The notes beneath the pieces were generated by a model, which did not search any database, was not told the origin of the DNA, and was given only the letters and a program-made list of their open reading frames with translations. A stretch of 64,000 bases of DNA, from the NCBI GenBank assembly GCA_004001285.1, contig AP018697.1:3348001-3412000 (forward strand). Direction: 5' to 3'. The number at the start of each line of letters is the position of its first letter. The stretch's first letter is position 1. Positions 62,431 to 64,000 of the stretch are shown here, one piece after another. The DNA is from Arthrobacter sp. MN05-02. GTDB lineage: Bacteria; Actinomycetota; Actinomycetes; Actinomycetales; Micrococcaceae. The translations under genes were made by a program, and so were the position numbers.

Positions 62431-62718
62431 ATGGCCGCCGTGACCGTCCTCATCCCCACGCTCCTCCGCCCCTACGTCGACGGACGGAGCGAGGTCCGGC
62501 TGGATGTGCCGGAGACCGCAGACGTGTCGGCACTGCTCGACGGGCTGGGCGCCGGACGTCCGCTGCTGGATCAGCGGATCCGTGACGAGACCGGAGCGCT
62601 GAGGCGCTACGTGAACATCTACGTCGACGGCGAGGACGTGCGGCGCCTGGACGGGCTCGGGACCGCCGTGCCGCCGGGCGCGACGGTCCTGATCATCCAG
62701 TCGGTCGCCGGCGGCTAG
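62431..62718 (+). CDS. MoaD/ThiS family sulfur-carrier-like protein
   Basis: A 95-residue ubiquitin-like protein. The beta-grasp pattern is seen in VTVLIPTLLRPYVDGRSEVR and YVNIYVDGEDVRRLDGLGTA. It ends SVAGG, the Gly-Gly terminus that carries thiocarboxylate in MoaD, ThiS and CysO. It lies 12 bases after the propeller gene. No E1-like activating enzyme is adjacent. Its sulfur acceptor is unknown. Confidence 0.9.
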   Translation: MAAVTVLIPTLLRPYVDGRSEVRLDVPETADVSALLDGLGAGRPLLDQRIRDETGALRRYVNIYVDGEDVRRLDGLGTAVPPGATVLIIQSVAGG

Positions 62719-62731
62719 GACGGTGCGGGCC

Positions 62732-62770
62732 GTAACACGGAGTTAACGGTGCCCGCCGGGTGCTGGAAAC
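62732..62770 (+). promoter_or_regulatory. Possible GlnR box upstream of amt
   Basis: GTAAC-N6-TTAAC (62732-62747) matches one GlnR half site (gTnAC-N6-GaAAC), and GAAAC follows at 62766. The second half is incomplete and spacing is one base off. Ammonium transporter genes are standard GlnR targets in actinobacteria. Confidence 0.35.
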
Positions 62771-62889
62771 GTGCCGCTGCCTACCATGGCTGAGCGCCGC
62801 ATGCCATCCCGGTTCCGCACCCACCCCTCGTGCGGCCCGGGCCCCGTCCCTCGGGCATGTGCAGGCGCCATCACGGAAACGGACCTCCC

Positions 62890-64000
62890 ATGGATTCTGG
62901 AAACGTCGCTTGGATTCTTGCCAGCGCCGCGCTCGTCTGTCTGATGATCCCGGCCCTGGCCCTGTTCTACGGAGGAATGGTCGGCTCCCGCCGCATCCTC
63001 AACATGATGATGATGTGCTTCGGCGGGGCCAGCCTCGTCGCCGTGCTGTGGGTGCTCTTCGGCTACTCGATGGCCTTCGGCGCCTCGGTGGGCGGTCTCG
63101 GGCTGATCGGGGACGTCACCGAGTACGCCGGCCTCGGTCAACTGCTGGCCGAGGACCCCACCGCCTCGATACCGCCCATCCTGTTCGCCGCATTCCAACT
63201 GTTCTTCGCCTGTGTCACGACGGCGCTGGTCGCCGGTGCCGCTGCGGGCCGCATGAAGTTCGGGGCCTGGATGATCTTCGCCGGCGCCTGGGCCACCCTG
63301 GTGTACTTCCCGATCGCCCACTGGGTCTTCGCCTTCAGTTCCGAGGACGGTTCCGTGGTGGGTGGATGGATCGCCAACAACCTCGGTGCCATCGACTTCG
63401 CCGGCGGTCTGGCGGTCCACATGAACGCGGGCATCGCAGCCCTTGCCCTCTCGCTCGTCCTGGGCCGCAGCCACGGCTGGCCCACCGCGGACCACGCCAA
63501 ACCGCACAGCCGGCCGCTCGTCCTCGTGGGAGCCGGGCTCCTGTGGGTCGGCTGGTTCGGCTTCAACGCAGGGTCCGCCCTGTCCGCGGGCCAGTCCGCG
63601 TCGGTCGTCTTCCTGAACACGGCCGTCGCCGCGTCGGCCGGACTGCTCGCATGGGCGCTCGTGGAGAGGTTCAGGCACGGCGCCGCCACCAGCATGGGTG
63701 CGGCTTCCGGCCTGATCTCCGCGCTCGTCGCCATCACCCCGGCCTGCGGTGCCGTGAGTCCGGTGGGCGCCCTCGCCATCGGTGCGATCGCCGGAGCGGT
63801 CTGCTCCCTCGGGATCGAACTCAAGTTCCGGCTCGGTTTCGACGACTCCCTCGACGTCGTCGGCGTGCACCTGATCGGCGGAATCCTGGGCACCCTGCTC
63901 ATCGGATTCTTCGCCACCGAAGACGCCCCCAACGGCGTCTCCGGCCTCTTCTACGGCGGCGGGTTCGACCTGCTGGGGATCCAGGCGCTCGCCACCGTGG
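62890..64000 (+). CDS. amt: Ammonium transporter, Amt family (3' end outside window)
   Basis: The first 370 codons of an ammonium channel. Helices and signatures include LALFYGGMVGSRRILNMMMM, FFACVTTALVAGAAAGRMKF, and the pore histidines in LAVHMNAGIAAL and VVGVHLIGGILG. GFNAGSALSAGQ is also conserved. There is no N-terminal signal helix beyond the first Amt helix. The gene runs off the right edge near its last helix. A P-II protein gene (glnK) is usually downstream. The ATG at 62890 is followed at once by conserved sequence. Confidence 0.95.
   Translation, partial: MDSGNVAWILASAALVCLMIPALALFYGGMVGSRRILNMMMMCFGGASLVAVLWVLFGYSMAFGASVGGLGLIGDVTEYAGLGQLLAEDPTASIPPILFAAFQLFFACVTTALVAGAAAGRMKFGAWMIFAGAWATLVYFPIAHWVFAFSSEDGSVVGGWIANNLGAIDFAGGLAVHMNAGIAALALSLVLGRSHGWPTADHAKPHSRPLVLVGAGLLWVGWFGFNAGSALSAGQSASVVFLNTAVAASAGLLAWALVERFRHGAATSMGAASGLISALVAITPACGAVSPVGALAIGAIAGAVCSLGIELKFRLGFDDSLDVVGVHLIGGILGTLLIGFFATEDAPNGVSGLFYGGGFDLLGIQALATV

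Noticed and set aside
62743..63870. Long minus-strand frame opposite the ammonium transporter
   Set aside because: The plus strand encodes a clear Amt channel; the opposite frame is low-complexity, rich in Gly, Glu and His.
1..64000. Search for tRNA, rRNA, CRISPR arrays, insertion sequences and prophage genes
   Set aside because: No cloverleaf-like sequence, no regularly spaced repeats, and no transposase, integrase or phage structural motifs were seen in either strand.

Overview
The window looks like chromosomal DNA from a high-GC Gram-positive actinobacterium, most probably an Arthrobacter-like Micrococcaceae. The evidence is strong third-position G/C in almost every gene, Lsr2, actinobacterial GAF-ANTAR regulators, ABC sugar importers without an ATPase gene, CIRCE and HAIR heat-shock boxes on one hsp20 promoter, and a CGNR zinc-finger regulator. 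This is inferred from gene content, not from a search. I see no rRNA, tRNA, CRISPR array, insertion sequence or prophage. Most of the window is an accessory catabolic and stress region.

Layout. 1-511 is the 3' end of a copper P-type ATPase. 594-9096 is a LacI-controlled sugar island on the minus strand: lipoprotein, two permeases, a frameshifted Gfo/Idh dehydrogenase, a TIM-barrel isomerase, a ThuA protein and a second Gfo/Idh. Paired operators lie between it and the divergent lacI. 9198-19723 is a GntR-controlled plus-strand island joining tetrulose-phosphate enzymes (DhaK-DhaL kinase, RpiB-like and TPI-like isomerases) to acid-sugar genes (TIM-barrel protein, two dehydrogenases, MFS transporter, DUF1537 kinase, 3-hydroxyisobutyrate-type dehydrogenase). 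Two TCCTATAGGA-type boxes mark its promoters. 19787-30346 is a membrane and stress region: a decayed AI-2E transporter, an odd ion channel, DUF421, MerR with SulP, GAF-ANTAR, MarR, CsbD, paired acetyltransferase-like proteins, a GAF sensor and Hsp20.

30668-32274 pairs an EamA exporter with a CGNR regulator, and 32501-36448 is a ChvE/MmsA/GguB-type sugar ABC operon. 36587-39280 holds VKOR with a broken DsbA partner and a CDF transporter with its ArsR regulator. 39385-43172 carries small membrane proteins, an esterase, an NmrA-like protein and an AlkD-like protein. 43255-48881 is a gluconate/idonate operon (GntP, IdnO, IdnD, kinase) with a divergent GntR.

48920-64000 holds a MATE exporter, an HtrA-like lipoprotein, a second GAF plus GAF-ANTAR stress module, a phosphoesterase, LURP-one, DUF4031-HD, a DHFR-like protein, an ECF sigma factor, Lsr2, a STAS-like protein, a BNR-repeat/MoaD pair and the 5' part of an ammonium transporter.

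The most notable observations are: the composite C4-sugar cluster with a 32-residue membrane peptide; a short N-terminal domain shared by three signalling proteins in two stress modules; a paired family of two-domain acetyltransferase-like proteins; joint CIRCE and HAIR control of hsp20; and two fresh-looking gene lesions (Gfo/Idh and DsbA).
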